Of a stretch of DNA of 44,433 nt, positions 16,944 through 25,098 are shown piece by piece. The stretch spans positions 1-44,433 of the forward strand of contig CAJTMA010000017.1 in NCBI GenBank assembly GCA_910577205.1, given 5' to 3'. The DNA comes from an uncultured Alphaproteobacteria bacterium (lineage in GTDB: Bacteria; Pseudomonadota; Alphaproteobacteria; RF32; CAG-239). The translations under genes and the position numbers were made by a program. The notes beneath the pieces are model-generated. The model worked only from the letters and a program-made list of their open reading frames with translations, made no database searches and was not told the origin of the DNA. How positions within the stretch are numbered: the first letter of the stretch is position 1; every line of letters begins with the position of its first letter.

Positions 16944-17837
16944 ATGGGATATTTGTTAGCATTAGCCGCTGTCTTTTTTTGGAGCTTTAATATCATCATC
17001 GCCAGCTATTTCTCTGGAATGCTGTCCCCTTGGGAATTAGCTTTTGGCAGATGGTTTATTGCCAGCCTGATATTGCTGCCGTTTACTTTCGGAAAATTTA
17101 AAACCTGTTTCAACCAACTTATCAAACATAAATGGCTGATACTTTGGTTGGCATTAAGCGGCGTTGTCATCGACAACACGCTGATTTACTATGCCGGCAG
17201 AACAGCATCTGCCGTAAATATGGGACTTTTGAATATTACCGGACCGATTTTTCTGGTTATCTTGTCGCGTATTTTTCTAAAAACGCCAATTTTTCCAAAA
17301 CAAGTTATAGGATTGCTTATCGCCATTGTTGGCGTCCTTGTCATAATTCTGCATGGCAATATTTCACAGCTAACAAAATTAAACTTCGTTCCTGGCGATT
17401 TCTTCATGCTAATTAATACCTTTGCTTTTGCCGTCTATTCCCTGCTGCAAATCAAACGTCCGCAACAGATTTCACAATCGGTTATGCTCACTGCCACAGC
17501 TATCGTCGGAACAATAATCATCCTTCCGATAATGCTCTTGGAAAATACGCCAAACAACCTGTTGCAACTCAATACTGAAGACTTAGGCGTCATACTTTAT
17601 TTAGGCATATTCAACTCCATACTGGCATACTTGGCATGGAATATCTCACTTGCCCAAATCGGCAACCTTAAAGCCGGCATTATTTATTACCTGTTGCCTA
17701 TCTTCAGCGGTATTGAAGCGGCACTCATACTCGGCGAAAAAATTTATCCCTCTGAAATTGCCGGCGGCGCTTTAATTATTCTTGGAATTATGCTGACCAA
17801 TATGCCTAATAATAAATCGGCGCGCCAGCTCAAATAG
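16944..17837 (+). CDS. DMT-superfamily transporter with EamA domains
   Basis: The ATG at 16944 is preceded by GGAAAGAATC; the upstream TTG at 16932 in frame is not needed. The 297 residues form ten hydrophobic segments in two repeats of five, typical of EamA/RhaT-like inner-membrane exporters. AVFFWSFNIIIASYF is the start of repeat 1, and LGIFNSILAYLAWNISLAQIG with PIFSGIEAALILGEKI are the conserved end of repeat 2. The substrate cannot be inferred; many members export amino acids or metabolites. It is followed by a promoter for the next gene. Confidence 0.85.
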   Translation: MGYLLALAAVFFWSFNIIIASYFSGMLSPWELAFGRWFIASLILLPFTFGKFKTCFNQLIKHKWLILWLALSGVVIDNTLIYYAGRTASAVNMGLLNITGPIFLVILSRIFLKTPIFPKQVIGLLIAIVGVLVIILHGNISQLTKLNFVPGDFFMLINTFAFAVYSLLQIKRPQQISQSVMLTATAIVGTIIILPIMLLENTPNNLLQLNTEDLGVILYLGIFNSILAYLAWNISLAQIGNLKAGIIYYLLPIFSGIEAALILGEKIYPSEIAGGALIILGIMLTNMPNNKSARQLK

Positions 17838-17865
17838 CTTTTTTTTTCCAAAAACAACAAAATAT

Positions 17866-17894
17866 TTGACAAAAATAATTATTTTTGGTAAAAA
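17866..17894 (+). promoter_or_regulatory. Promoter of the 17930-19177 gene
   Basis: TTGACA (17866-17871), 17 bases, TAAAAA (17889-17894). Transcription would begin near 17901, which rules out the TTG at 17885 as the start codon. Confidence 0.5.
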
Positions 17895-17929
17895 CAACTC
17901 TCAACCAAACTTATTTAGAGAGAAAATTC

Positions 17930-19177
17930 TTGAACATTACCAACCATATTGAAGATTGTCGCAAACAGCGAAATGGCTTAAGTTTTGCATTTTTAGCCGA
18001 ACGCTGTCCAACATCAGACGACGCTCCGCACCGGATTAGAACGGCTTTCCCTATTTTGCCGGAAGAAAACTGTGTTTTGGTTTTGCCCGGAACGGGAGGA
18101 AGAAAAATAAACCTTCGCGATTATAACGGAATGCTCAAGCAAACAGATAATTTTGTCAAAAACAATATAGATTCAGCATCTTCTCCTGTTCGCGTATGTG
18201 TGGCAATTTGTGATTTCGGGAAACAACATCTTGATAAGATTGCCCGCAAAAGCGCATATTTTGAAGCTTGGTATCCGCAGTACGTTGAATCTCTTAAGCA
18301 TGATATTCCCCAAGCTTGTCTTCAAGAAACCTTCAATCCTCTCTATATAAAAGATATTTTTGAAACTGCGATTTTACCCCGCATCACATCCCAAGACGGA
18401 AACGGGCGGCTGCCTCTCAACCAAGCGCAACAAAATATTCGGCGGTTAAATATCGTGGCTCATTGTCATGGGGCATATGTTGCAACGCAGCTGGAAAAGC
18501 TTATGGACGAGAAGATGAACGAATTAGGGTATTTGCCGGAGGAACAGCAGAAAATCAAATCCCAATTGCTGGTATTGGCATATAATCCTGATTGTCCCAA
18601 GCACATATCAAAATTCCGTTTTATTTCTGTTGAATCTTCGCAAGACCAACATAACGAATATCAAACTTATTTACGGGAATGGCTTTTAATGAAACCTAAA
18701 GATTTCGGAGTATGTTTTATTCCGAAGTGCTTCGGACAAACCTTGATGTGTGCAAAAATTGACAAGTTCGGCATCGAAGGAAATCCACCGCGAGAAATTA
18801 AACTACTTAGTCCTCAAGAGTGGTTTATGCAAATGAATGACATTAACACGGGTAAAGAAAAAGAACTCGGAGAACATAACTTTTTAGGTTTTGAACCAAT
18901 AGGCAACATGAGCAAAGGGGCTCTAAAACTGCAAAAATTTGCTAACAATATTCTAAAAAACGCAATAAAAAATTCTCAACAGCAAAGCGAGGGAAATTTT
19001 ATTCCTTTGCCGAATATCCAACATTTAACCGCGAATACATTACGGGAAAGGCTGGAATTTGCTCAGGCTGCAATAACAGGGCATAAGCTGCTGTTGCAAG
19101 TACAGCATACGGATAAAAGCAAGATCGACACTTATGCCAACAACCGGCGTTCAATCCCCGTAATTGAATTGGATTAA
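17930..19177 (+). CDS. Unknown protein with alpha/beta-hydrolase-like AHCHGA elbow
   Basis: The start is uncertain. A TTG at 17930, eight bases after AGAGAG, fits the promoter position and gives 415 residues. The hallmark is NIVAHCHGAYVATQL around residue 179, a nucleophile elbow with Cys where hydrolases usually carry Ser. Before it, VLVLPGTGGRKINLRDY resembles an oxyanion strand-loop, and later LLVLAYNPD could carry an acid. No signal peptide is visible and I recognise no family. It is next to two genuine hydrolases that also have Cys in this position, but the sequences are otherwise unlike. Confidence 0.65.
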   Translation: MNITNHIEDCRKQRNGLSFAFLAERCPTSDDAPHRIRTAFPILPEENCVLVLPGTGGRKINLRDYNGMLKQTDNFVKNNIDSASSPVRVCVAICDFGKQHLDKIARKSAYFEAWYPQYVESLKHDIPQACLQETFNPLYIKDIFETAILPRITSQDGNGRLPLNQAQQNIRRLNIVAHCHGAYVATQLEKLMDEKMNELGYLPEEQQKIKSQLLVLAYNPDCPKHISKFRFISVESSQDQHNEYQTYLREWLLMKPKDFGVCFIPKCFGQTLMCAKIDKFGIEGNPPREIKLLSPQEWFMQMNDINTGKEKELGEHNFLGFEPIGNMSKGALKLQKFANNILKNAIKNSQQQSEGNFIPLPNIQHLTANTLRERLEFAQAAITGHKLLLQVQHTDKSKIDTYANNRRSIPVIELD

Positions 19178-19396
19178 TTGAACAGCAAATTAGCTCACCC
19201 CTCCGCAAGGAAGTGGGGGGAGCCCAGATGGACTGCCTCATTTCATTCAGCCGCACAGGCGGACTTTTGCCTTAAGGCAAACCGGCGATACCCCGTCTCG
19301 CCTAGTCCTTGTAGTCGAACCAACTTCCTGTTGGTTCGAGCTATCATAACTTACCATAACAAAAAACCTCTCCGCAAAGGGAGAGGTTTTTTGTTA
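19178..19396 (-). repeat. Degenerate tRNA-Ile trailer repeat with 3'-tRNA fragment
   Basis: This stretch downstream of the tRNA (in its own direction) carries no gene. At 19222-19234 it repeats 13 bases of the tRNA 3' end (GCCCAGATGGACT), 181 bases from the genuine copy at 19403, and the identity stops at the T-loop. A weak hairpin resembling the real terminator precedes it. At 19315-19339, TCGAACCAAC and its inverse GTTGGTTCGA, both T-arm sequences of this tRNA, flank five bases. Confidence 0.6.
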
Positions 19397-19400
19397 TGGT
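19353..19400 (-). terminator. Terminator of the tRNA(CAU) gene, pairing with its CCA end
   Basis: A perfect 21-bp stem has its left arm at 19353-19373 and its right arm at 19380-19400. The right arm's last four bases are the ACCA of the tRNA itself. Stem A/U tracts supply the U-run. Confidence 0.85.
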
Positions 19401-19473
19401 GGGCCCAGATGGACTCGAACCAACGACCAGACCGTTATGAGCGGCCTGCTCTAACCAACTGAGCTATGGGCCC
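19397..19473 (-). tRNA. tRNA with CAU anticodon, probably tRNA-Ile2 (lysidine-modified)
   Basis: This 77-nt cloverleaf has acceptor GGGCCCA, D-arm GCTC...GAGC, anticodon stem GGCCG/CGGTC with loop CTCATAA (anticodon CAT), T-loop TTCGAGT and an encoded ACCA. The AGGC-x-GCTCATAA region and TGGTCGxTGG variable/T-arm resemble E. coli tRNA-Ile2 more than elongator tRNA-Met, so C34 would be lysidinylated; Met remains possible. One T-stem pair (50-64) is U-U. Its 5' 23 nt and leader are duplicated at 19693-19722, between the gene and its probable promoter. Confidence 0.88.
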
Positions 19474-19722
19474 TTAAGACCAAATATAATTCAGGCACAT
19501 TCAATATGCCATAATCAAAATAATAAGAGCAGGCCTGAGTCGCTTCGTAAAATTCGGACGACGTCCTCATCAACTCCGCTCCTGTCGTTCGCTCGTATGG
19601 TTTGCTTAGCCTCGCTTCCGCTTGCTTGCAAACACAACTCCGCTTCACCTTTCGTTAAAACTATTGCCGCCGGCAATAGTTTTTTCCTCAAGCTAACCAA
19701 CTGAGCTATGGGCCCTTAAGAC
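19451..19722 (-). repeat. 242-bp duplication of the tRNA(CAU) 5' end
   Basis: A 30-base sequence containing the tRNA 5' end and leader is present at 19451-19480 (in the gene) and identically at 19693-19722. The 212 bases between them hold no gene. They carry a perfect hairpin (ACTATTGCC / GGCAATAGT near 19661-19681, with a T-run on the plus strand) and a stretch similar to the tRNA-Pro repeat module. It looks like the scar of an insertion that rebuilt the tRNA. Confidence 0.75.
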
Positions 19723-19735
19723 ATTTTCAGACAAG

Positions 19736-19764
19736 AAAATATGCTAAAAGCAAAGCATAGTCAA
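19736..19764 (-). promoter_or_regulatory. Promoter of the tRNA(CAU) locus
   Basis: TTGACT (19759-19764), 17 bases, TATTTT (19736-19741) on the minus strand. The start near 19729 precedes the truncated tRNA copy, so the full tRNA would be read from about 255 bases further on. Confidence 0.6.
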
Positions 19765-19857
19765 GAGCTTTTTATCAGCATTATACAGGCAATAAACACT
19801 TTCTTAAAAATTCCTCCTTATACTTTTTCTCATAACATTAACAACAAGAAATAACCA

Positions 19858-20616
19858 ATGACACAAACGACTAATTACCCTGTCCTTTCCTTTCAGGAAT
19901 TCCGTAGCCAATATGAACACATTCAACATTCTGTTAGCCCGCTGACCGTTCTATACATTCACGGTTTAGCTTCCAACCCCTGGGGCAGGAAACCTGAAAC
20001 GGTTAAATCACTCTGCACAGAAAAACAGATAAATTTTTTTCGTTTTGAATTGCTTGGACATGGTTCTGACAGTTCCAACTATGAGAAAACAGATTTTCAC
20101 CTCTGGAAAAAACAAATACTGGACATTATTGATCATCATATTTGCGGTGATTTCATTATCGTCGGACACTGCATAGGCGGCTGGCTGGCCTTGCTTGCCG
20201 GACAAGAACGCCCCGACAGGCTTAAAGGCATCATCTGCACATCCACTGCGCCCAACCTAACTGAACTCATGCAAATGAAAATGTCCCCCGAACAAGGAGA
20301 AGAACTAAAACAATCCGGAAAAGTTTTAATAAAAATTGAGCGAATGGTATTCAACTTCACCCGCCAATTTATCCAAAGCGGCATAGACAACGCCATACTT
20401 GAACAACCCGATATTCCCATTACCTGCCCTGTTCATCTCATTCAAGGCCTGAAAGACACATTCATCGATTGGAAAGTCATTTATCGGATTGCCAATAAAC
20501 TGCAGAGCGACAAAGTCACCCTTAAACTCTTAAAAAACGGCAATCACCACCTCCAAATGCCTAAAGATTTGGAAGAAATAAACAACTCCCTAAGCTGCTT
20601 GGCTGCTTCTATATAA
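19858..20616 (+). CDS. Alpha/beta hydrolase, ABHD10-like, with Cys nucleophile
   Basis: This 252-residue cytoplasmic protein has all catalytic landmarks: oxyanion HG at residues 35-36 (YIHGLASNPWG), nucleophile elbow GHCIGG with Cys105, acid Asp200 (GLKDTFIDW), and His230/231 (GNHHLQ). The frame of motifs matches bacterial relatives of ABHD10, an acyl-thioesterase/esterase, in which the nucleophile is Ser. A Cys triad is known in dienelactone hydrolase and PhaC-type enzymes. It is colinear with the next gene, with Cys, Asp and His at the same numbers, and so is a duplicate. No Shine-Dalgarno precedes the ATG. Confidence 0.8.
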   Translation: MTQTTNYPVLSFQEFRSQYEHIQHSVSPLTVLYIHGLASNPWGRKPETVKSLCTEKQINFFRFELLGHGSDSSNYEKTDFHLWKKQILDIIDHHICGDFIIVGHCIGGWLALLAGQERPDRLKGIICTSTAPNLTELMQMKMSPEQGEELKQSGKVLIKIERMVFNFTRQFIQSGIDNAILEQPDIPITCPVHLIQGLKDTFIDWKVIYRIANKLQSDKVTLKLLKNGNHHLQMPKDLEEINNSLSCLAASI

Positions 20617-20631
20617 AATACAAAAATAAAT

Positions 20632-20659
20632 TTGACAAAATTTAGATTTAAGCTAAATT
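20632..20659 (+). promoter_or_regulatory. Promoter of the second ABHD10-like hydrolase
   Basis: TTGACA (20632-20637), 16 bases, TAAATT (20654-20659). The leader is about 30 nt with no Shine-Dalgarno. Confidence 0.6.
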
Positions 20660-20695
20660 GAGAGCAACTATTTATTATTATTAAATCCAATTTTT

Positions 20696-21469
20696 ATGAA
20701 CACAACAACTGAAAAGAAACAGTATCACTTCCGTGATTTTACGACAGAGTATGAAGAGTATAACCTTGCAGGAGCACCCTACACAGTCCTTTACATCCAT
20801 GGGCTTATGGGCAATCCCTGGTCGCGCAGAGCTGAAACCATAAAAAACACGGCTCTGAACCTGGGACTAAATTTTTGCCGCTATGAACTCATCGGCCATG
20901 GAACTGACCAGAAAGATTTCTCACGCTGCGATTTTGAACTTTGGAAAGAACAGCTTGAAGATATAATCATCCGGCAAATTTCTACACCGATAATTATCGT
21001 CGGACACTGTGTCGGCGGTTGGCTGGGAATGTGTCTGACAGAGAAATACCCCAACCGTATCAAGGCATTTTTAAGCCTGGCCGCCTGCCCTGACCTAATA
21101 GAGCAAAAATTGCGCACTTCCACACCGGAACAACGCCAAACGCTTGTAGAAAAAGGAGTGGTTGAAACCACTATCGAAAAATACCGTTATACTTTTTCTC
21201 AACGTTTGTGGACCAGTATGCACCAAAATGACTTGCTGCAAAAATCTTCGGTAGACATCAATTGCCCTATCCACCTTCTCCAAGGACGAAAAGACAATTT
21301 CATTGATTGGACTGTTGTTCTAAGGCTGTTGGAAAAAATTAAATATCCGAAAACAGTCGTGAAAATTCTCAAAAACAGCAACCACCATCTTCAAGATCCG
21401 ATTGCTCTGCAGGAGATACGCCAATCACTTTGTGATTTATACCAACTAATAAAAAAAGAAGAGGCATAA
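20696..21469 (+). CDS. Alpha/beta hydrolase, ABHD10-like, second copy with Cys nucleophile
   Basis: This 257-residue paralogue of the preceding gene shares its motifs position for position: YIHGLMGNPWS, GHCVGGWL with Cys105, GRKDNFIDW with Asp200, and NSNHHLQ with His230/231. Their cap regions differ most, so they may act on different acyl substrates. It has its own promoter and ends in a terminator that begins inside the last codons. It is an ordinary soluble enzyme without signal peptide; physiological substrate unknown. Confidence 0.8.
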   Translation: MNTTTEKKQYHFRDFTTEYEEYNLAGAPYTVLYIHGLMGNPWSRRAETIKNTALNLGLNFCRYELIGHGTDQKDFSRCDFELWKEQLEDIIIRQISTPIIIVGHCVGGWLGMCLTEKYPNRIKAFLSLAACPDLIEQKLRTSTPEQRQTLVEKGVVETTIEKYRYTFSQRLWTSMHQNDLLQKSSVDINCPIHLLQGRKDNFIDWTVVLRLLEKIKYPKTVVKILKNSNHHLQDPIALQEIRQSLCDLYQLIKKEEA

Positions 21470-21485
21470 AACCTCTTCTTTTTTT
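21451..21485 (+). terminator. Terminator overlapping the second hydrolase's stop
   Basis: AAAAAAAGAAGAGG pairs with CCTCTTCTTTTTTT around a seven-base loop; the stem includes the last codons of the gene. Confidence 0.85.
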
Positions 21486-21532
21486 ATTAACTCTCAAAAT
21501 ATTTCTTACCATTGATAACACTAAAGCAGATA

Positions 21533-21982
21533 TTACTCCAAACTCTCAATGACCCAATGGTTATGCGCAAAATCTTTTACAATAAATGTTGTCACCGGCG
21601 CATGGGAATATTTCTGAAAAAGCAACCCATGCCCCAAACACAAACCGACATTAATATTAAGCTCCGTTTTGCTTTCATTTAAATAAGCAGCTTGCGATAC
21701 GGGATCACAACAAGGACCTTTCATCCCTTCACTAATCATACAGCCGTCCAAGCCGCTTTCCTTACAATTAACAGCATAAACCAAGAAACCGTTCTCCCGC
21801 AGAATAGCCGCTAATTTATCAGCATATTTCTGCATAGAAAAACAATTGGCAATTCCGATTTTTTGAAAACCGGATGCTTTAACAAACTCTATCAATTCTT
21901 GTAAACGCGACCTGCGGGCTTTAATTAACGCCGTATGCGCCCGTACCATTTCTTCTTTATCTTCAGTAGAATATTCTGCCAT
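21533..21982 (-). CDS. DUF1847 family metal-binding protein
   Basis: This 149-residue protein matches DUF1847 proteins: FVKASGFQKIGIANCFSM near residue 40, GMKGPCCDPVSQAAYLNES near residue 90 and NINVGLCLGHGLLFQKYS followed by PVTTFIVKD. Conserved Cys residues (C47, C73, C80, C90/C91, C113 approximately) suggest metal binding. The N-terminal Cys-rich finger present in many members is absent here: the protein begins directly with the helical MAEYSTEDKEEMV. Function is not established for the family. It has a purine-rich Shine-Dalgarno (AGAGAGGG) and stands alone. Confidence 0.82.
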   Translation of the reverse strand: MAEYSTEDKEEMVRAHTALIKARRSRLQELIEFVKASGFQKIGIANCFSMQKYADKLAAILRENGFLVYAVNCKESGLDGCMISEGMKGPCCDPVSQAAYLNESKTELNINVGLCLGHGLLFQKYSHAPVTTFIVKDFAHNHWVIESLE

Positions 21983-22169
21983 TTTTCCCTCTCTTTTTTA
22001 TAAATACTACCACAGAGCATTTCATTGTCAAACGACAAAAGCATTGACAGGAGAAGTCATTTTTAATAAAAAGCAGAAAGAGTTTAAGTATTAACACTAT
22101 TATTAACCAAATTGAGGGAACGGGACGTATTAAAGGATACACCCTCATTAAACAAACCCAGATAATCTT

Positions 22170-22541
22170 ATGGCAAAGCTTGAAGTCAACGTCATCGACG
22201 TAAAAAAGCAAATCAAGGAACTCCAACTTTACCGCAGCGGTTGGGGCAACGACATCCGCGAAAAATGGAACGGAGGAATACAAGGCGCAAAAGAGCTCAC
22301 TTTCGACCTCTACCAAATTTCCGGATGCATCATTCTTGCCCTACAAGAGACCATACACGGTCGCTTTCAGGATAAAATGGCAATGCTTCTGGTCAAACGT
22401 AAGCTTCTCAGCCTCACCCACTCCCCAAACTATCAAAATCTTGATAAAATGGGACAGAAAGGCTTATGCAACACCGTCACTACTGAAACTAAACATCACA
22501 TCCGCATCATGATGGAGTGCCTGAATCTGCTGACAGCCTGA
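22170..22541 (+). CDS. Unknown small basic protein
   Basis: This 123-residue protein is not recognised. The sequence is rich in Lys, Leu and His (MAKLEVNVIDVKKQIKELQL, then a helix around LALQETIHGRF, and a C-terminal HHIRIMMECLNLL). It has neither signal peptide nor membrane segment. The gene is supported by a well-formed terminator right after the stop and a clear open frame, but the Shine-Dalgarno is weak. The overlapping minus-strand frame is a shadow. Confidence 0.55.
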   Translation: MAKLEVNVIDVKKQIKELQLYRSGWGNDIREKWNGGIQGAKELTFDLYQISGCIILALQETIHGRFQDKMAMLLVKRKLLSLTHSPNYQNLDKMGQKGLCNTVTTETKHHIRIMMECLNLLTA

Positions 22542-22545
22542 CAAT

Positions 22546-22586
22546 AAAAAAGAGTGCCGCGTTTCTAACGCCGCGCTCTTTTTTAT
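22546..22586 (+). terminator. Terminator of the 22170 gene
   Basis: AAAAAAGAG/CTCTTTTTT with a GC-rich upper stem of one wobble and one mismatch. Between here and 22766 I see no gene and no clear signal. Confidence 0.85.
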
Positions 22587-22766
22587 GCCCGCTGAAAACG
22601 AAGATGCTTCCACCTCAATATTTCTGTATCTGTTACCCTTAAATAAAGAATTTACGACGATAAAGTTTAATTAGCGTACATAAATAGAATGATTTCCAGG
22701 AAGTCAAAATTCCTTCCCCATTAGCAATAAAAACCGCACAGAACAAAGAATATTAAAAAAATTTAA

Positions 22767-22815
22767 GGGCGAATAAAGCAGAGTGTACAAGAAGTACATA
22801 AGCATTTATTCGCCC
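22767..22815 (-). terminator. Terminator of rpoD with nested hairpin
   Basis: Outer stem GGGCGAATAAA / TTTATTCGCCC (22767-22777 and 22805-22815) encloses a second hairpin TGTAC-AAGAA-GTACA. On the minus strand a T-rich tract follows. Confidence 0.75.
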
Positions 22816-22852
22816 CAAAAATTCTATATTAATAGTCCATAGAAAATCTTTT

Positions 22853-24925
22853 TTATTGGTCGAGGAATGAACGCAATTTCCTAGACCTACTCGGATGTTT
22901 CAACTTGCGCAAAGCTTTCGCCTCAATCTGACGGATACGCTCACGGGTAACGTTAAACTGCTGTCCGACTTCTTCCAAAGTATGATCTGTGTTCATACCA
23001 ATACCGAAACGCATACGCAATACACGCTCTTCACGCGGGGTCAAGGATGACAAAATGCGGGTACAGGTTTCTTTCAAGTTAGAATGGATTGCGGAATCCA
23101 ACGGCTGCAAAGCATTGTCATCAGCAATAAAATCGCCCAGAGATGAATCTTCTTCATCCCCGACCGGAGCTTCCAATGAAACAGGCTCTTTAGCAATTTT
23201 CATAACTTTGCGAACCTTTTCCAGCGGCATAGACAAACGAGCTGCCAATTCTTCGGGAACAGGTTCACGCCCCATCTCCGACAACATCTGCCGTGAAGTG
23301 CGCACCAATTTGTTAATTGTTTCAATCATATGCACCGGGATACGGATTGTCCGTGCCTGATCGGCAATCGAACGGGTAATCGCCTGACGTATCCACCAAG
23401 TCGCATAAGTTGAGAATTTATAGCCGCGGCGATATTCAAATTTATCAACGGCTTTCATCAAACCGATATTTCCTTCTTGAATCAAATCCAAGAACTGCAA
23501 GCCGCGGTTAGTATATTTTTTAGCGATGGAAATAACCAAACGCAGGTTGGCTTCAATCATTTCCTTTTTAGCGCGATCAGCCTCACGTTCGCCTTTTTTG
23601 ATAGTATCGACCATACGGCGATACTCAGAAATAGGCAAACCGCATTCTTGTGCCATCTGAGCAACGGAATCTCTCAGTTCGACAATTTCCACGCCGTAAC
23701 GCTCAACAAAAGCCTGCCAATGCTTATCCTTCTTATGAGAGATATTTTCCAGCCAGTTCGGATCCAGTTCCGATTTCTGATAAGCGTCCAGAAAATCTTC
23801 GCGTTTGATTTTGCACGACAAAGCATAACGCAGTAATTTTCCTTCCAACCCCATCAAACGCTTATTTAAACCGTTCAACTGTTCAACCAGCTGTTCAACT
23901 CGGGTAGCATTCAGATGAATAGAGCTCATCAATTCAACCAGCTCTTTTTTAACTTGTAGATATTTCTTTTCTACTGCAGAAGAAACTGATTTTCCGGCCA
24001 AAATAGCTTCCACGCGCTGATTTTGGATTTTCTTTAAATCATCATAATAGCTGGAGATTTTGGTTAAAATTTCCAACACCGGCTCTAACAGGGCTTCTTC
24101 CATTGCCGCAACGGAAGCGGCAACACGCCCGCCGACACCGTCGCTGTCATCGTCATCGCTGGCTACGGCAGCTTCATCACCCTCTTCTTCGACTTCAGCC
24201 GGTTCATCATCTTCTTCCTCGACTTCATCATCGACAGCGTCTTCCAACTCGATATCGTCTTCCAAATCATCGTCAATATCATCAAGGTTATCTTTCTTGG
24301 CGATTTCCTCGGCAACTTTTTCCAAATCATCAACCGAAGCGTCATCATCATCATAAACCATTGCTTCGGCATCATCGCCATACATCATTTCCAAATCGAC
24401 AATATCGCGCAACTGCATTCTGCCTTCCAGCAAATCATCGCGCCAATCGGCAATCGCCTTAATTGTCATCGGGCTTTCGCACAAACCGTCAATCATAACG
24501 GTCTTGCCGGCTTCAATACGCTTGGCAATAGCAATTTCACCCTCGCGGGACAACAGTTCAACTGTTCCCATTTCTTTCAGATACATACGAACCGGATCGT
24601 CCGAGCGGCCTAACTCTTTCTCATCAAAATTTCCGCCCTCGTCATCATCATACGCATCATCATCTTCAGCTTCCTGCTCAAAATTATCAACGTCAGATTC
24701 AGAAATAATGCTAATCCCCATATCAGAGATTTCAGCCATAATATCTTCAATTTGTTCAGAAGATTCACGTTCGGAAGGCAAAGCTTTGTTCAGCTCTTCC
24801 ACCGTAATATAACCACGGGATTTGCCCTTATCGAGCAAACGCTTTACAGCACTGCCCAAAGAGTCAATCAAAGGCGCGTCAACAGCGCCGCCTTCATAGT
24901 AATCTTGATTATCGGTATCTGACAT
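22853..24925 (-). CDS. rpoD: Primary sigma factor RpoD (sigma-70)
   Basis: This 690-residue protein contains region 1.1 at the start, region 1.2 (DPVRMYLKEMGTVELLSREGE), region 2 with the core- and -10-binding block (NLRLVISIAKKYTNRGLQFLDL then YKFSTYATWWIRQA), region 3 and the region 4 HTH (TLEEVGQQFNVTRERIRQIEA). Between 1.2 and 2 is a non-conserved insert that is extremely acidic at about residues 180-265, with runs of D and E. That insert is longer and more acidic than in many alphaproteobacterial RpoD proteins. The gene follows dnaG (173 bp gap) as in the classical macromolecular synthesis operon. Confidence 0.95.
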   Translation of the reverse strand: MSDTDNQDYYEGGAVDAPLIDSLGSAVKRLLDKGKSRGYITVEELNKALPSERESSEQIEDIMAEISDMGISIISESDVDNFEQEAEDDDAYDDDEGGNFDEKELGRSDDPVRMYLKEMGTVELLSREGEIAIAKRIEAGKTVMIDGLCESPMTIKAIADWRDDLLEGRMQLRDIVDLEMMYGDDAEAMVYDDDDASVDDLEKVAEEIAKKDNLDDIDDDLEDDIELEDAVDDEVEEEDDEPAEVEEEGDEAAVASDDDDSDGVGGRVAASVAAMEEALLEPVLEILTKISSYYDDLKKIQNQRVEAILAGKSVSSAVEKKYLQVKKELVELMSSIHLNATRVEQLVEQLNGLNKRLMGLEGKLLRYALSCKIKREDFLDAYQKSELDPNWLENISHKKDKHWQAFVERYGVEIVELRDSVAQMAQECGLPISEYRRMVDTIKKGEREADRAKKEMIEANLRLVISIAKKYTNRGLQFLDLIQEGNIGLMKAVDKFEYRRGYKFSTYATWWIRQAITRSIADQARTIRIPVHMIETINKLVRTSRQMLSEMGREPVPEELAARLSMPLEKVRKVMKIAKEPVSLEAPVGDEEDSSLGDFIADDNALQPLDSAIHSNLKETCTRILSSLTPREERVLRMRFGIGMNTDHTLEEVGQQFNVTRERIRQIEAKALRKLKHPSRSRKLRSFLDQ

Positions 24926-25098
24926 GACAATTCCTATAAAACCGGTTTTAATATATAATAGACAGGCTTCTAAATGAAACCTAATACTGCAGCTAGCAAA
25001 TTTTTAATGATTTATCCGCGCTTTGTCAACACCTGCGTTTACCCCTTACCTGGCATTTTGGGGGCACACCAGCCTCAAGCTGTTGATTTCAGGCATTT

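Noticed and set aside
17885..17929. TTG at 17885 as start of the hydrolase-like gene
   Set aside because: It precedes the predicted transcription start, given TTGACA at 17866-17871.
19178..19857. Prophage or integrative element
   Set aside because: tRNA duplications resemble attachment sites, but no integrase, phage or conjugation gene occurs in the window.
21963..22316. Minus-strand frame over the 22170 gene
   Set aside because: It would need to start inside the plus-strand gene and has no signals; the terminator at 22546 supports the plus strand.
24060..24812. Ser-rich or Arg/His-rich frames opposite rpoD
   Set aside because: They arise from the GAT/GAA/GAC runs encoding the acidic insert; low complexity and no start signals.
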